Positions 16,444 to 25,159 of a stretch of DNA of 64,000 nt are shown in pieces. Position 1 is the first letter of the stretch. Each line of letters starts with the position of its first letter. Made by a program: the position numbers and the translations under genes. The stretch lies in the NCBI GenBank assembly GCA_029261965.1, contig JAJDAH010000036.1, positions 1 to 64,000 on the forward strand, given 5' to 3'. The stretch comes from Polyangiaceae bacterium. GTDB taxonomy: Bacteria; Myxococcota_A; Polyangia; Polyangiales; Polyangiaceae. The notes under the pieces are model-generated. The model was not told the DNA's origin and searched no databases. It saw nothing but the letters and a program-made list of their open reading frames with translations.

Positions 16444-18213
16444 TCAAGGCGCGGAAAAGCTCGCCAGAGTCGCCGTGGATTCGATAAGCGTCGCCCAGCT
16501 GTGCCGGGCCAACTCGTCCGCCACCGCGTCCGGGATCCGAATCCGCAACAGCAAGTTCTGCGAGCTCAAATCGCTCGCCCAAAAGCCCGCGACGTCGGGC
16601 TTCGACTCGAGCGACGGGAACGGCCATCGCGCCGCGGCGAGCGGAATCGCCGCATGCGCGAGAGTGTCCACCGGCGAGTTGTGTCCGATGTTCGTCGCAT
16701 AAACGGAAATGTAACCGTTGGCCTCGTCGACAATTTCTATCGCTCGGCTGTGCATCGGAAAATCGACGGTCGATGCGAGCATGAGCTCCCAGTAGCCGTA
16801 CTCGCTGCTCGCCATCGGCATCGACGCCGGGTGCTGGGTCTTGCGGTTGCGATGGCCGTGCCCGGTGACCTGCAAAACGACTCCTTCACTCGCCTCCATC
16901 GCGGCAACGAGTTGCGCCTCTGATACGGGACTGGTCGCGTTGATGTCCTCCGCGCGGTGATGACTCATCACGACGATGAGCTCGTTGGCCGCGTCAGCGG
17001 CCGCCAACTCCCGCGTGAACCAGTCGAACTGTTCGACAGTCATCCACCCGAGGGACCCGACGCCCAGGATCGGCGGATCCGGATGGACGGTATCGAGCGT
17101 GATGAGTCGGATCGGCTTGCCGTCGATCGGAGTGACGCTGAAATAACCTCGGCCACCGTCCACGTCGCTCTGGGTCAGGCCGTGCCCGGACGGCGTGCCC
17201 GCCGCGTCCGTGAGCGCTTGAAGCACCTCGCTACGACGGAGCATGAGACGCCGCGCGTCGGCGGGCGTCGGGCCCACCGTGCGCACGTCCGCGTTGGGGG
17301 TCGCGCCGTCACGAAACCCGTTCTCGAAGGTGTTCGAATCGAACACTTCCTCGCCGACACTGGCAGCGCGCATCTCGTCGGTGATCGCCAAGAAGCCGCC
17401 GTTGTAGAGCGTCTCGTGGTTTCCAATCGCCGCGTACCAATCGACGTCGAGCCCATCGGAAACGAAGGGGTCGTTGTAGTCGTTGCCGGGGCCAGGGACG
17501 GGGTCGTCGTCCTGACCGGAATCTGGATCGATGACGCCACCGTTGAGCGCATCGAGAAACCAGTCGAGCTCGTTCTGATGGCTACCGTCGGTCAAGTCCC
17601 CTGCGAGAACGGCGAAGTCGAAGGGGCGACCGCTGACCTCGCTGATGCGGGCGGCGGTGCGGACGTGCGCTTCGAAAGTTTGAAGCGTGAGGTGCCCGTT
17701 CGCACGGAAGATCGAGGCAAACGGCTCGAACCGCACCGGGGACTCCTCATCGATGATTTGCGGATCCGCCGCTTGCCACACGTAGAGCAAGCTCCGTCGT
17801 TCACTCGGCAGGCCTTCGACGAAACCCGGGGCCAGGTCCGCGTGCTCGGTCCACGACGTGCCCGGAGCCGAGCGTACCCCGAGCCCGGCCGCGGCGAAGC
17901 GGTCGAGGTCGTAGATCGTCAGCTCTTTGGCGCGAATCATCTCGAGAGTCGATTCCGGTGGGATCAATGGCTCCCACACCATCTGGAGGGTGGTGTAGGG
18001 CGCCGGGGTCAGTGGGTAAGTGGCCGGAGCATGGCCGGTCGAGCCCGCGCTTCCCGCCGAGCCCGCAGTTCCCGCCGAGCCCGCGGTGCCACCGCCCGCA
18101 CCCGCAGCACCGGCGCCCCCACCAGCACCCGCGTCGCTGCCCGACGCGCCCTCCGAACACGCGAGGACCAACGGCAACGCGGTCAGGAACCCCGAAAGCA
18201 AAAGCAAGCGCAT
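16444..18213 (-). CDS. Calcineurin-like metallophosphoesterase lipoprotein
   Basis: About 589 residues from ATG 18213, which starts a lipoprotein signal (TALPLVLAC). A short Gly/Ala linker leads to a large exported phosphoesterase. Metal-ligand motifs appear in order: FAVLAGDLTDGSHQNE, AAIGNHE, VVMSHHRAED and VTGHGHRN, matching the GD/GNHE/H/GHxH set of the family. The usual first D-x-H motif is not clear in the N-terminal part. A long insert between GDL and GNHE (about 40 residues, DPDSGQDDDPVPGPGNDYND) is Asp-rich. It resembles the long actinobacterial-type metallophosphoesterases. Substrate unknown. It is followed closely by the small lipoprotein at 15470. Confidence 0.85.
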   Translation of the reverse strand: MRLLLLSGFLTALPLVLACSEGASGSDAGAGGGAGAAGAGGGTAGSAGTAGSAGSAGSTGHAPATYPLTPAPYTTLQMVWEPLIPPESTLEMIRAKELTIYDLDRFAAAGLGVRSAPGTSWTEHADLAPGFVEGLPSERRSLLYVWQAADPQIIDEESPVRFEPFASIFRANGHLTLQTFEAHVRTAARISEVSGRPFDFAVLAGDLTDGSHQNELDWFLDALNGGVIDPDSGQDDDPVPGPGNDYNDPFVSDGLDVDWYAAIGNHETLYNGGFLAITDEMRAASVGEEVFDSNTFENGFRDGATPNADVRTVGPTPADARRLMLRRSEVLQALTDAAGTPSGHGLTQSDVDGGRGYFSVTPIDGKPIRLITLDTVHPDPPILGVGSLGWMTVEQFDWFTRELAAADAANELIVVMSHHRAEDINATSPVSEAQLVAAMEASEGVVLQVTGHGHRNRKTQHPASMPMASSEYGYWELMLASTVDFPMHSRAIEIVDEANGYISVYATNIGHNSPVDTLAHAAIPLAAARWPFPSLESKPDVAGFWASDLSSQNLLLRIRIPDAVADELARHSWATLIESTATLASFSAP

Positions 18214-18282
18214 GGTCGGGATTCTGCCAGCCCGAGGGGCCCGACCGCTAGTGGGCAACGACCCCGCTACCACTCGTTGGGG

Positions 18283-19236
18283 TTATCGCCCAAGGAAACC
18301 ATGCACCAGTGATTGCACCTGTTCGACCCGAAATCGCGAGTCATCGACGTCACCGACGACTCGCTGGGCGGTTCGAGCCGCCTTGTCGAAACATTGACCG
18401 GTGGGTCCCGATTCGTGGTCGATGCAAACGGGGCTGTCGAAACCGATGCAGTAGCTGTAGGCGGTAATCGCTCCACCACACTCGGAAGCAAAACATGCAT
18501 CGGGATCTACCCGCGAATAACAATCCTCCAAGCAGCACATCAGGAGGGCAACTTGTTCAGCGCACCCCTCCTGCCAAGCGCAGGCGCTCATCTGCCGAAA
18601 GGTGCAACCTTCACAGTCCAGCTCCACTCCCTCGTGCTTGGTCGCCGGAGACTCGTCGGCGGCCACGCAAGCGTCCTGACACTCGCTCACCGCGTCTTCG
18701 TCTTCGGAAACGATCGAGGTGCAATCCACGACGCACTGCCACGTCGACGAGCTGCATCGGGGGATTGCCACGGCCTCCAAGAACGTCACTTCGGCGGCGC
18801 AGGCGCCGGTCGGCACCGGAAGCGCTGTCTCGGGTGGGGGCGGCTCTGGACTGAAAACCCGCGTCCCCACCGGCGCACCACACTCGAGCCATTCGCCGAG
18901 CAGCCGACGTTCCTCGGCGGTGGGGCCACCCACCGGCGGCATGTTCTGAAGGTGGACCGCTCGCTCCATGATCCGCGGCTGGTGCTTCCGAATGTCCTCC
19001 AACGTGTCGAAATTGATCTGCACGGGAGCTTCTTGTCGCTCGCCCTCGCTCAAAACCGAGCTGTGACAGCCGGTGCACCAGTCCAGAAGGAAAGGGCCAG
19101 CGAAGTTGTCGTAAGTCAGCGCCGCCTCGGATTTGCAAACAGCGTCGCGAGCGTCGGAATCACCCGAAGAGCACGCCACGCCGAGCGCGAGCGCCCCCGC
19201 GGACACTGCTAGCCCCAATCTACACAGAGAGCGCAT
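18283..19236 (-). CDS. Exported single-haem (CxxCH), Cys-rich lipoprotein
   Basis: About 317 residues from ATG 19236, overlapping the end of the DUF1501 gene by 17 bases. Lipobox GALALGVAC. Residues about 38-125 look like a planctomycete-type cytochrome c module: FAGPFLLDWCTGCHS gives CxxCH, then QNMPPVGGPTAEERRLLGEWLECGAP with the MPP motif used as axial-ligand region. The rest is a disulphide-rich domain (CSSSTWQCVVDC, CLEDCYSRVDPDACF). It is the last gene of a four-gene operon that also encodes a second CxxCH protein. Confidence 0.78.
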   Translation of the reverse strand: MRSLCRLGLAVSAGALALGVACSSGDSDARDAVCKSEAALTYDNFAGPFLLDWCTGCHSSVLSEGERQEAPVQINFDTLEDIRKHQPRIMERAVHLQNMPPVGGPTAEERRLLGEWLECGAPVGTRVFSPEPPPPETALPVPTGACAAEVTFLEAVAIPRCSSSTWQCVVDCTSIVSEDEDAVSECQDACVAADESPATKHEGVELDCEGCTFRQMSACAWQEGCAEQVALLMCCLEDCYSRVDPDACFASECGGAITAYSYCIGFDSPVCIDHESGPTGQCFDKAARTAQRVVGDVDDSRFRVEQVQSLVHGFLGR

Positions 19237-20482
19237 CGAACGGTTCCACCCCCGGGAAGTGTGGCTCGGGGTCGACGCCAGCAATCTTGATCAAGCCGGC
19301 GATGAAGTTCGACGTCTGTAGCTGCTTTCCGTTCGCGTCGGGCGCTCCGGTTTTCATGTCGATGCTCGTCGCCCCGAGCGACGAATCGCTGGCACCGAGC
19401 GTCCGATCCCCTCGGATCCCAGCACCGCAGACGAGCGCGCTCGTCACCGGCCAGTGGTCCTTGCCCATGGAGTTGTTGAGCTTGGGCGTCCGCCCCATCT
19501 CGCTCATGACGACGACGACGGTGCGGTCGAGCATTCCTCGCTGCTCGAGACCATCGGTGAGCGTCAACAGCCCCCGGAAAAACGTTTCTTGAAGCTCGCT
19601 CTGTCGGGCATTTTGCGTGTGCGTGTCGAAGTCGCCCGTCTCGAGCATCACGGACTGACAAAGGCCGCCTTCGAGGGCGCTCAGAGCCACCGCGGTCTGG
19701 ACCGAGAGGTCCGGCGTGTAGTCACGCTCACCGAAACCGCCTCGATCTTTCACGAATTCGCGGAGCTGCTCCTGTCGTTCGATCGACTTGACGAAGTTGT
19801 CCACTTGCTTTGCGTTCGATCCGTTTTGACCGCGGGTTGCACGGACCCGCGCGGCGGTGGCTTCGAGGTAGCGAGCGACGAACCCCTGTTCGGTGTCGTC
19901 GGGGCGAAATCCACGTGACGGTGTAATTTCTCCCGCGTCACCGTAAACCGCCGCATTCAACAGGGAGCCGAGCTGGTTCGTCGTACCTGCCCTACCGGTT
20001 ATCGCGGCGAGCGGGCCGCTGAGCGCGCTCGTGCCGAGCACGAGGTACGGCACCGGCAGCTCTCGTCCGTGCTCGAACGCGGTGATGGCGCCGAAGTCCG
20101 GCTCGAGGTCGCTCGGAGTCCCCGTGAGCACTCGTTTCATGCAATCCGCGTGGATGAAGGAACGAACCTGAACGCCATTCACAACGGCGCTCCGACCCCC
20201 GTAACGCTCGAAAAAACTCGTGACCGACGGGCGCGAGGCGTCGGTCAGGATCGGGATTTCTCCGAACCTCGTGACCGTGCCGGCGGGCGTGTCGATGTCG
20301 GGGCTATCAGGCTTTGGATCGAGCGAGTAGGTCGAGTCCCAGCCCCCGCTCGCCATGACGATGACGATGTTTTTGGGAGACGGCTGCGCGAAGGCGGAAC
20401 GAGCCCAATAGGGCACCACGGCGCCGGCGGCGAGCGCGGCGCTTGCTTTGAGCCAGTCCCTACGTGCGAGCTTCGTCATCAC
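19220..20482 (-). CDS. DUF1501 family protein with Tat signal
   Basis: 420 residues. The Tat motif RRDWLK (residues 8-13) with hydrophobic region ASAALAAGAVV predicts export as a folded protein. The body matches the DUF1501 pattern, distantly related to alkaline phosphatase/sulfatase folds: KNIVIVMASGGWDSTYSLDP near the start, ETGDFDTHTQN, and VVVVMSEMGRTPKLN...GKDHWPVTSALVCG. These proteins are typically encoded beside DUF1549/1588-type cytochrome-like proteins, as here (9 bases downstream). The function of this pairing is not established; roles in exported macromolecule processing have been proposed for planctomycetes. Confidence 0.88.
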   Translation of the reverse strand: MMTKLARRDWLKASAALAAGAVVPYWARSAFAQPSPKNIVIVMASGGWDSTYSLDPKPDSPDIDTPAGTVTRFGEIPILTDASRPSVTSFFERYGGRSAVVNGVQVRSFIHADCMKRVLTGTPSDLEPDFGAITAFEHGRELPVPYLVLGTSALSGPLAAITGRAGTTNQLGSLLNAAVYGDAGEITPSRGFRPDDTEQGFVARYLEATAARVRATRGQNGSNAKQVDNFVKSIERQEQLREFVKDRGGFGERDYTPDLSVQTAVALSALEGGLCQSVMLETGDFDTHTQNARQSELQETFFRGLLTLTDGLEQRGMLDRTVVVVMSEMGRTPKLNNSMGKDHWPVTSALVCGAGIRGDRTLGASDSSLGATSIDMKTGAPDANGKQLQTSNFIAGLIKIAGVDPEPHFPGVEPFDALSV

Positions 20483-20491
20483 GATTTCTTC

Positions 20492-22174
20492 TCAGTAGTA
20501 CGCCATGCGAAAGTCCTGCAGCATCGTGAAGATCAACGTCTTCCATGCGCGCTTGGGGTCGCCGCCGTGCGCGAGCACGTCGCGGAACAGCTGATACGCC
20601 GCGGTCGTCTCCGGCGAATCCGTTTCGACGAAGCTCCCGTAGAGTCGCAAGTGCAACTCGACGATCTTCCTTCGAACGAAGCTCTCCTCCGACTCCGACG
20701 GAGCACGACCGCCGAGCAGCTTTGCGGTGCTCGGGAACTTCGCATCGTCCTCGACGACCTTCTCCGCGGCCTGCGAAGCGAGCTCGTGCAGGACCAGACT
20801 GGTCGTCGCCGTCATCGTGTGCGCGGGAATCGTCACGTTCTGAGAGTCGATGCCACCGGCGAGCACCTCGAAACCGAAGAAGCTGTCGGTCAGGAGGTTG
20901 ATGCGCCCGATTCGACCGACTCCAAAGTCGACCTCGAGAAAGGCCTCCCAACGAAAACCGGTCAAATCGTCGATGGTGCGCGCCAGCTGCCAGGGCCGGA
21001 TCTTGAACATCGCGTTCGCGTCGAGCGCGGGGTCGGCGCTCTCGATGTGGGAAATCTGAAAATCGTCCGCGAGCACGATGGCTTTCGCGAGCTTCTTGGC
21101 GCTCCAACCGTCGAGCAACACCGCCTGGAGCTCGGCGGCCCGTTGCCGAGGAACTTCTTCGAGCGGGACTTGGTGAAAGTAGGCAAAAAAGCGAGTCGCC
21201 GCGCATAGCGAAAACCGAGGATCTTCCGCGATCATCTTACCGAGGTGGGCGACGTCACCGCCGCCATATCCGAAGTACGCGGGGCTCCGAACCGTGTAGA
21301 AGTCGCCGAGCTCCGGCACGAAGAACTCGAACGGATATTCTTCGATGTCCGAAGCCACGTAGATGGGATGAAAGCTGCCGAAGTAGCTCGCTAGCGGATC
21401 GAGTGTCTGGTGACAGCTCGCACAGGCGGGGTTCGCGACGACGGCGTCAGCGACCTCGTCCTCGTCCGCCAGATTGATGCTCGAGTCGACCTCTAGCTGC
21501 CTCGAGATGAAATCGTTACAGAGCAACGCTCTCGAGATGACGTTGGCCCGGCCGCGGTTCTTGTTGGAGCTCGTCGTGGAGTGCCGGGTGAACAGCCAGG
21601 AGTCGCTCAACACTCCGGCGTGCGCCCGACCATCTTGATACCGGGTTTGTTCCCAGCTGGGCCCCGAACCCTCGTAGGGCAGCCCCCAAACCTCCGCGAC
21701 GACCTCGTCCGCAACGGTGTAGTCCGCAGTGACAATTTCCGTGTACGGCCGGTCGTTCATCACCACGTGCTCGATGAGGCGAAGCGGGGCGTCGGTCACC
21801 GAGACGTTGATTCGCTGCACGTCCATGTCGGCGAGAGGTCCAATCGCCGGAAACCCCGCGGGGTAGATGGCAGCGCCAGTACGAGCGGTAAGTGCCTCGT
21901 TGTGGAGATCGCGAATCATTTCCGCGAAGCCCGCGGTCTCGAGGTAGCCGTCGACGATGGCCTCGAAGCTCCGCGGATCGTCCTTGACCCGGTGAAGCTC
22001 GTCGAGCGTCGGCCGCTTGCCTTGGAGCGACATCGAGGCGCGAACTAGCGCGTCCGTCTTGTCGAGCAAGATACGCTCCTTCGGGCCACCGCCGTCGTCG
22101 CCACCGCAGCCGCTCGCCGCCGCAACGGCGGCGGCGAGCAGTGGCCCGAGGTTCTTCTTCACGACGTTCCTCAA
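20492..22174 (-). CDS. DUF1549/DUF1588-like exported CxxCH protein
   Basis: 560 residues, lipoprotein signal (AAAVAAASGC) followed by an Asp/Gly stretch. The N-terminal half (LDKTDALVRASMSLQGKRPTLDEL) resembles DUF1549-type proteins. The middle NRGRANVISRALLCNDFISRQL and ANPACASCHQTLDPLASYFGSF carry a DUF1588-like pattern with one c-type haem site (CASCH). The C-terminal half (RIRPWQLARTIDDLTGFRWE ... VRRKIVELHLRLYGSFVETDSPE) fits the remaining PSD1-like regions. The typical partner is a DUF1501 protein, encoded directly downstream. Probably anchored at the outer membrane and redox-active. Confidence 0.82.
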   Translation of the reverse strand: MRNVVKKNLGPLLAAAVAAASGCGGDDGGGPKERILLDKTDALVRASMSLQGKRPTLDELHRVKDDPRSFEAIVDGYLETAGFAEMIRDLHNEALTARTGAAIYPAGFPAIGPLADMDVQRINVSVTDAPLRLIEHVVMNDRPYTEIVTADYTVADEVVAEVWGLPYEGSGPSWEQTRYQDGRAHAGVLSDSWLFTRHSTTSSNKNRGRANVISRALLCNDFISRQLEVDSSINLADEDEVADAVVANPACASCHQTLDPLASYFGSFHPIYVASDIEEYPFEFFVPELGDFYTVRSPAYFGYGGGDVAHLGKMIAEDPRFSLCAATRFFAYFHQVPLEEVPRQRAAELQAVLLDGWSAKKLAKAIVLADDFQISHIESADPALDANAMFKIRPWQLARTIDDLTGFRWEAFLEVDFGVGRIGRINLLTDSFFGFEVLAGGIDSQNVTIPAHTMTATTSLVLHELASQAAEKVVEDDAKFPSTAKLLGGRAPSESEESFVRRKIVELHLRLYGSFVETDSPETTAAYQLFRDVLAHGGDPKRAWKTLIFTMLQDFRMAYY

Positions 22175-22181
22175 TCGGCGG

Positions 22182-23285
22182 TCAGCAGCCGGTTCCGCTG
22201 GAGCACGTCAGGTCCTTGCAGTTGTTGCTGAAGCACACGTCGTCCGTCACACACGATCCGCCGAGCCGCTGGAATCCTCGACACATGCCATTTTCGCAGC
22301 GCGTGTTCGGGGCGCAGATGTCGCCGGTGCCCGGGTCGTCGAAAGGCCCGGTCTCACAGGCTTGCCCGGCCACTGGGGCCGTCGTGCACGTCCCGACGAG
22401 ACTGTCGACCGCTTTGCAGAACTCGCCCAGCGGGCAAATGTCTGGGAACGAAATCTCGCAATCCGCGCCCGACGCGACCTTCATCTTGCAGGTGGCCGTG
22501 AACGAGCCGTCGTTGGGATCGAAGGCTTCGATCGCGCAGCCCAGTCCCGCTTTGCAAAACGGCCCCTCGGTCGGCGAGCACGCCGCTCCGGCGTCGGCGG
22601 AGAAAGTCTCGTCGATGGTACGACAGGTGCCGGACGCGCCGGTCTCCTCGTCGTCGCCGACGCAGAAGTACCCGGGCTGACAATCCGGATCGCTGGCGCC
22701 GCCGCACGCATTGCCGGGGCCGGCTGGGGCAGTGCAGCGATCGGTACTCTCGGAGCAAATCAGCCCAACGGAACAGTCGTCGTCGGACTTGCATTCCCCG
22801 TTGGCCGTCTCGAGGGGCGCACAGGCTCCCGGGCAGACGTTGCCAGTCTTGCAATACGCGTCGCCGGAGCACTCTTCGTTGAGCGTGCAGCTGCTGCCGC
22901 TCGCCACCGTGCCTTGAAGAGCATCCTTGCAGGCCTGTGGCTCGCCTCTCAGGAGCCCATCACAGCCGCTGCTCGACACGGCGTCGAGACACGCTTGCAC
23001 ACGATCTCCATGAAAGGTGACGCGGCCGTCGTCGATGGCCGCCTTGAGGGCGCCGAGCTGATCGTCGAACGCCGTCTCGAAGCCCTGAGCGCAGTCTTCC
23101 CCGGGCTGGAACAACTCGAGAACGTTCCCGAAGCAGTCCGTCACCGCTTTGCACTGAGCGTCGGCGTACAGCGAGCCCACGTCGTCGATGGCGATCTCGC
23201 TGCCACTGCTGCTCGATCCGCCACAGCCGACAGCGGCCACTAGGCCCGCGACACTCGCTCCTACGAAGAATAGTCTGATGCGCAT
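22182..23285 (-). CDS. Dickkopf-like Cys-rich lipoprotein
   Basis: 367 residues from ATG 23285, selected by a strong Shine-Dalgarno (ggaggag just upstream) and an immediate lipoprotein signal (VAGLVAAVGC). The first third is helical with a few Cys (YADAQCKAVTDCFGNV). The rest is a chain of disulphide-rich units: GSSCTLNEECSGDAYC, GECKSDDDCSVGLIC, NACGGASDPDCQPGYFC, GADCEISFPDICPLGEFC, GGSCVTDDVCFSNNCKDLTC. Such units are usual in myxobacterial secreted proteins. It is the first gene of the four-gene operon with the DUF1549-like and DUF1501 genes, 7 bases from the next. Confidence 0.8.
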   Translation of the reverse strand: MRIRLFFVGASVAGLVAAVGCGGSSSSGSEIAIDDVGSLYADAQCKAVTDCFGNVLELFQPGEDCAQGFETAFDDQLGALKAAIDDGRVTFHGDRVQACLDAVSSSGCDGLLRGEPQACKDALQGTVASGSSCTLNEECSGDAYCKTGNVCPGACAPLETANGECKSDDDCSVGLICSESTDRCTAPAGPGNACGGASDPDCQPGYFCVGDDEETGASGTCRTIDETFSADAGAACSPTEGPFCKAGLGCAIEAFDPNDGSFTATCKMKVASGADCEISFPDICPLGEFCKAVDSLVGTCTTAPVAGQACETGPFDDPGTGDICAPNTRCENGMCRGFQRLGGSCVTDDVCFSNNCKDLTCSSGTGC

Positions 23286-23494
23286 TCGCTCCTCCATCTC
23301 GGCCCACCGGGTGGCGCCAAAGCTCTGGCGGCCCGGTAGCAATCACCGTGCCGCGGTTCGATGGCCGCATTACGGCGCGAACGCTCGCGAAAAACCAGCG
23401 AAATTCCCGCCGAGCTCGAGCCGCCCAGGCGCAGAAAAGCCCTGGTTCACACCCCGAGCGACGCCCCCAGTTCACTCGCCGAAGCTCGAGCGCG

Positions 23495-24256
23495 TCAAAG
23501 CAGATACGGAATCAGGGCGGTACGGCTCGGCGGGTACTCGGAAAAGGTCTCGCGGTACCACCGGTGATGGTCTCTGGCACGCGGGGTGAGATTGGAAGCG
23601 CTCCAGAGAAAGAAGGCCAGCCCGGAGAGCGACCAGGTCGCGACGGCCCAACCCGCCCACTCGACGAGTTCGCCGAAGTAGTTGGGGCACGAAACCCAGC
23701 GGTAGAAACCGCCACGGGGAATCGAGTAGTCACCCGGCTTCGTTTTTTTCAAGCGCCGGAGGACTTCGTCGCTGTGCACGTTGATCGCGAACCCAATGGC
23801 GAACAACGTAGCTCCGACGACGAATCGAGGATCGGCGAGCCAGAACAGGTCGAGATCCGGCCCAAAGGTGAAGAGCCAACGCGCGTTCAGATAGTTGATG
23901 CCGACGTTCGTGACGAAGGCCATGAGCACCACGGCGGCGGGCATCGGCTTGAGCACCGCCCGGCGACGAAGCGGGTAGACGACGGTCCGATTGAAGTAGT
24001 GAAGCTCCCACATGCCGAGCATCACGATCGCAACCGGGTTCGACTGTCGCTCGCCCAGGGCGAACAGAATCGGAAACGTCGCCAACGCCGGAAGCTCCAT
24101 CAGGGCCCACGCCACCCAGCCCGGCAGCTCCGGGCCCCACCCGCGGCGGGTGTGTCGCCCGTAGGGCGCGGTGATGAACTGAAGCGCGACGAACGTAATG
24201 CCGGCGAGCGCGAACCAACCGATCAGCAGGAAATCGAAAAACTCCCGTTCGTTCAC
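23495..24256 (-). CDS. Steroid 5-alpha-reductase-like membrane protein
   Basis: 253 residues from GTG 24256, overlapping the upstream stop (GTGA). Polytopic membrane protein with about six helices. The C-terminal half has the family signature: YLNARWLFTFG, FAINVHSDEVLRRLKK, then PRGGFYRWVSCPNYFGELVEWAGWA and HHRWYRETFSEYPPSRTALIPYLL, matching 3-oxo-5-alpha-steroid 4-dehydrogenase family proteins (NADPH-dependent enone reductases) over the expected length. The substrate could be a sterol, polyprenol or other enone lipid. Translationally coupled to the alpha/beta hydrolase. The 209-base gap downstream holds the promoter region of the next operon; I see no gene in it. Confidence 0.85.
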   Translation of the reverse strand: MNEREFFDFLLIGWFALAGITFVALQFITAPYGRHTRRGWGPELPGWVAWALMELPALATFPILFALGERQSNPVAIVMLGMWELHYFNRTVVYPLRRRAVLKPMPAAVVLMAFVTNVGINYLNARWLFTFGPDLDLFWLADPRFVVGATLFAIGFAINVHSDEVLRRLKKTKPGDYSIPRGGFYRWVSCPNYFGELVEWAGWAVATWSLSGLAFFLWSASNLTPRARDHHRWYRETFSEYPPSRTALIPYLL

Positions 24257-25128
24257 AGCGCCTGGTCGAGCCAGTCGAATACCAAGGCCCGCGCCGTCGA
24301 TTGCTTGCTCAGGAGCGCGATTCCGTGGTCGGAAATACCGGCGAAGATTTCGATGCGACGCGGATCCGACGTGGCGTCGAACAGCGTCTGTGCATCGGCG
24401 GCCTGATTGCCCGAGTCCAGCTCCGCCGCCAGATAGAATACCGATTGCATCCCCACCGCGGGGGCGCCGGCGAGCGCTTCTGTCGGCGGCAGCCGCGCGG
24501 AGAAAGCCACATAGGTCTTGGCCTTCGCGCCGATGGACGACGCCACGGCGAGGTTGGCACCGATGCTCGTCCCGACGATTGCGATTCGTGAGGCGTCGGC
24601 CCCTCCGTCTGCGGCCAGGTACCGAAGCGCGGCGTCGACGTCCGACGGCGCGCCGTCCGGGTCGTTCAAGAGGTTGCTGAGAGCTCCGCTGTAGGGGTCC
24701 GAGTCCCCATGACCACGAAGGTTGAACGCGAGAGTGCGATAGCCCGCGACGGCCAGGTCTTCCGGGAGCATCGCCCATTGCTCGTCGTCGCTCTGAAACT
24801 GATGCAAGAGCAGCACGCCTGGGGAGCCGGTGGGTGCTTCGGGCGCGGTGGTCAGGTGACCCCGGAGGGTCAACGAGTCGGTCGTTGGAAACTCGACGTC
24901 GGTCCGGACGGGCGCCGAGGCGGATGCCCCACCCTGCCCCGCCAGCCCGCCGCCGCCTCCCGTGCCCGCCGATGAGCCGCCTTGCGCTCCCGAGCCGCCC
25001 GAGCCGCCCGAGCCGCCTTGCGCCATCGAGCTTCCCGCCGCGCCGGTCGCACCCGGCGATCCGGAGGAGCCCGAACCACCGCAGGCGGCGACCGACCAGA
25101 TGCCGAGCGCGAGCCCGAGGGCCCGCAC
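24253..25128 (-). CDS. Alpha/beta-hydrolase lipoprotein
   Basis: About 291 residues from GTG 25128, which sits 31 bases after the ammonium transporter stop and starts a lipoprotein signal (LGIWSVAAC). An ATG at 25251 would overlap the transporter and give a long non-signal N-terminus. A Gly/Ser linker is followed by a compact hydrolase: VLLLHQFQSDDEQW, AFNLRGHGDSDP, nucleophile elbow GTSIGAN, and late His in GISDHGIALL. It resembles dienelactone-hydrolase/BAAT-like small hydrolases. Exported, substrate unknown. It overlaps the 5-alpha-reductase-like gene by four bases. Confidence 0.82.
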   Translation of the reverse strand: MRALGLALGIWSVAACGGSGSSGSPGATGAAGSSMAQGGSGGSGGSGAQGGSSAGTGGGGGLAGQGGASASAPVRTDVEFPTTDSLTLRGHLTTAPEAPTGSPGVLLLHQFQSDDEQWAMLPEDLAVAGYRTLAFNLRGHGDSDPYSGALSNLLNDPDGAPSDVDAALRYLAADGGADASRIAIVGTSIGANLAVASSIGAKAKTYVAFSARLPPTEALAGAPAVGMQSVFYLAAELDSGNQAADAQTLFDATSDPRRIEIFAGISDHGIALLSKQSTARALVFDWLDQAL

Positions 25129-25159
25129 CAGATGGCGGCAGGACCCGTTGGCCCGGTGG

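Noticed and set aside
18283-23285. A complete planctomycete-type PSD1/DUF1501 locus
   Set aside because: Family resemblance is good, but the lead protein is shorter and only single CxxCH motifs are seen, so it is described as DUF1549/1588-like only.
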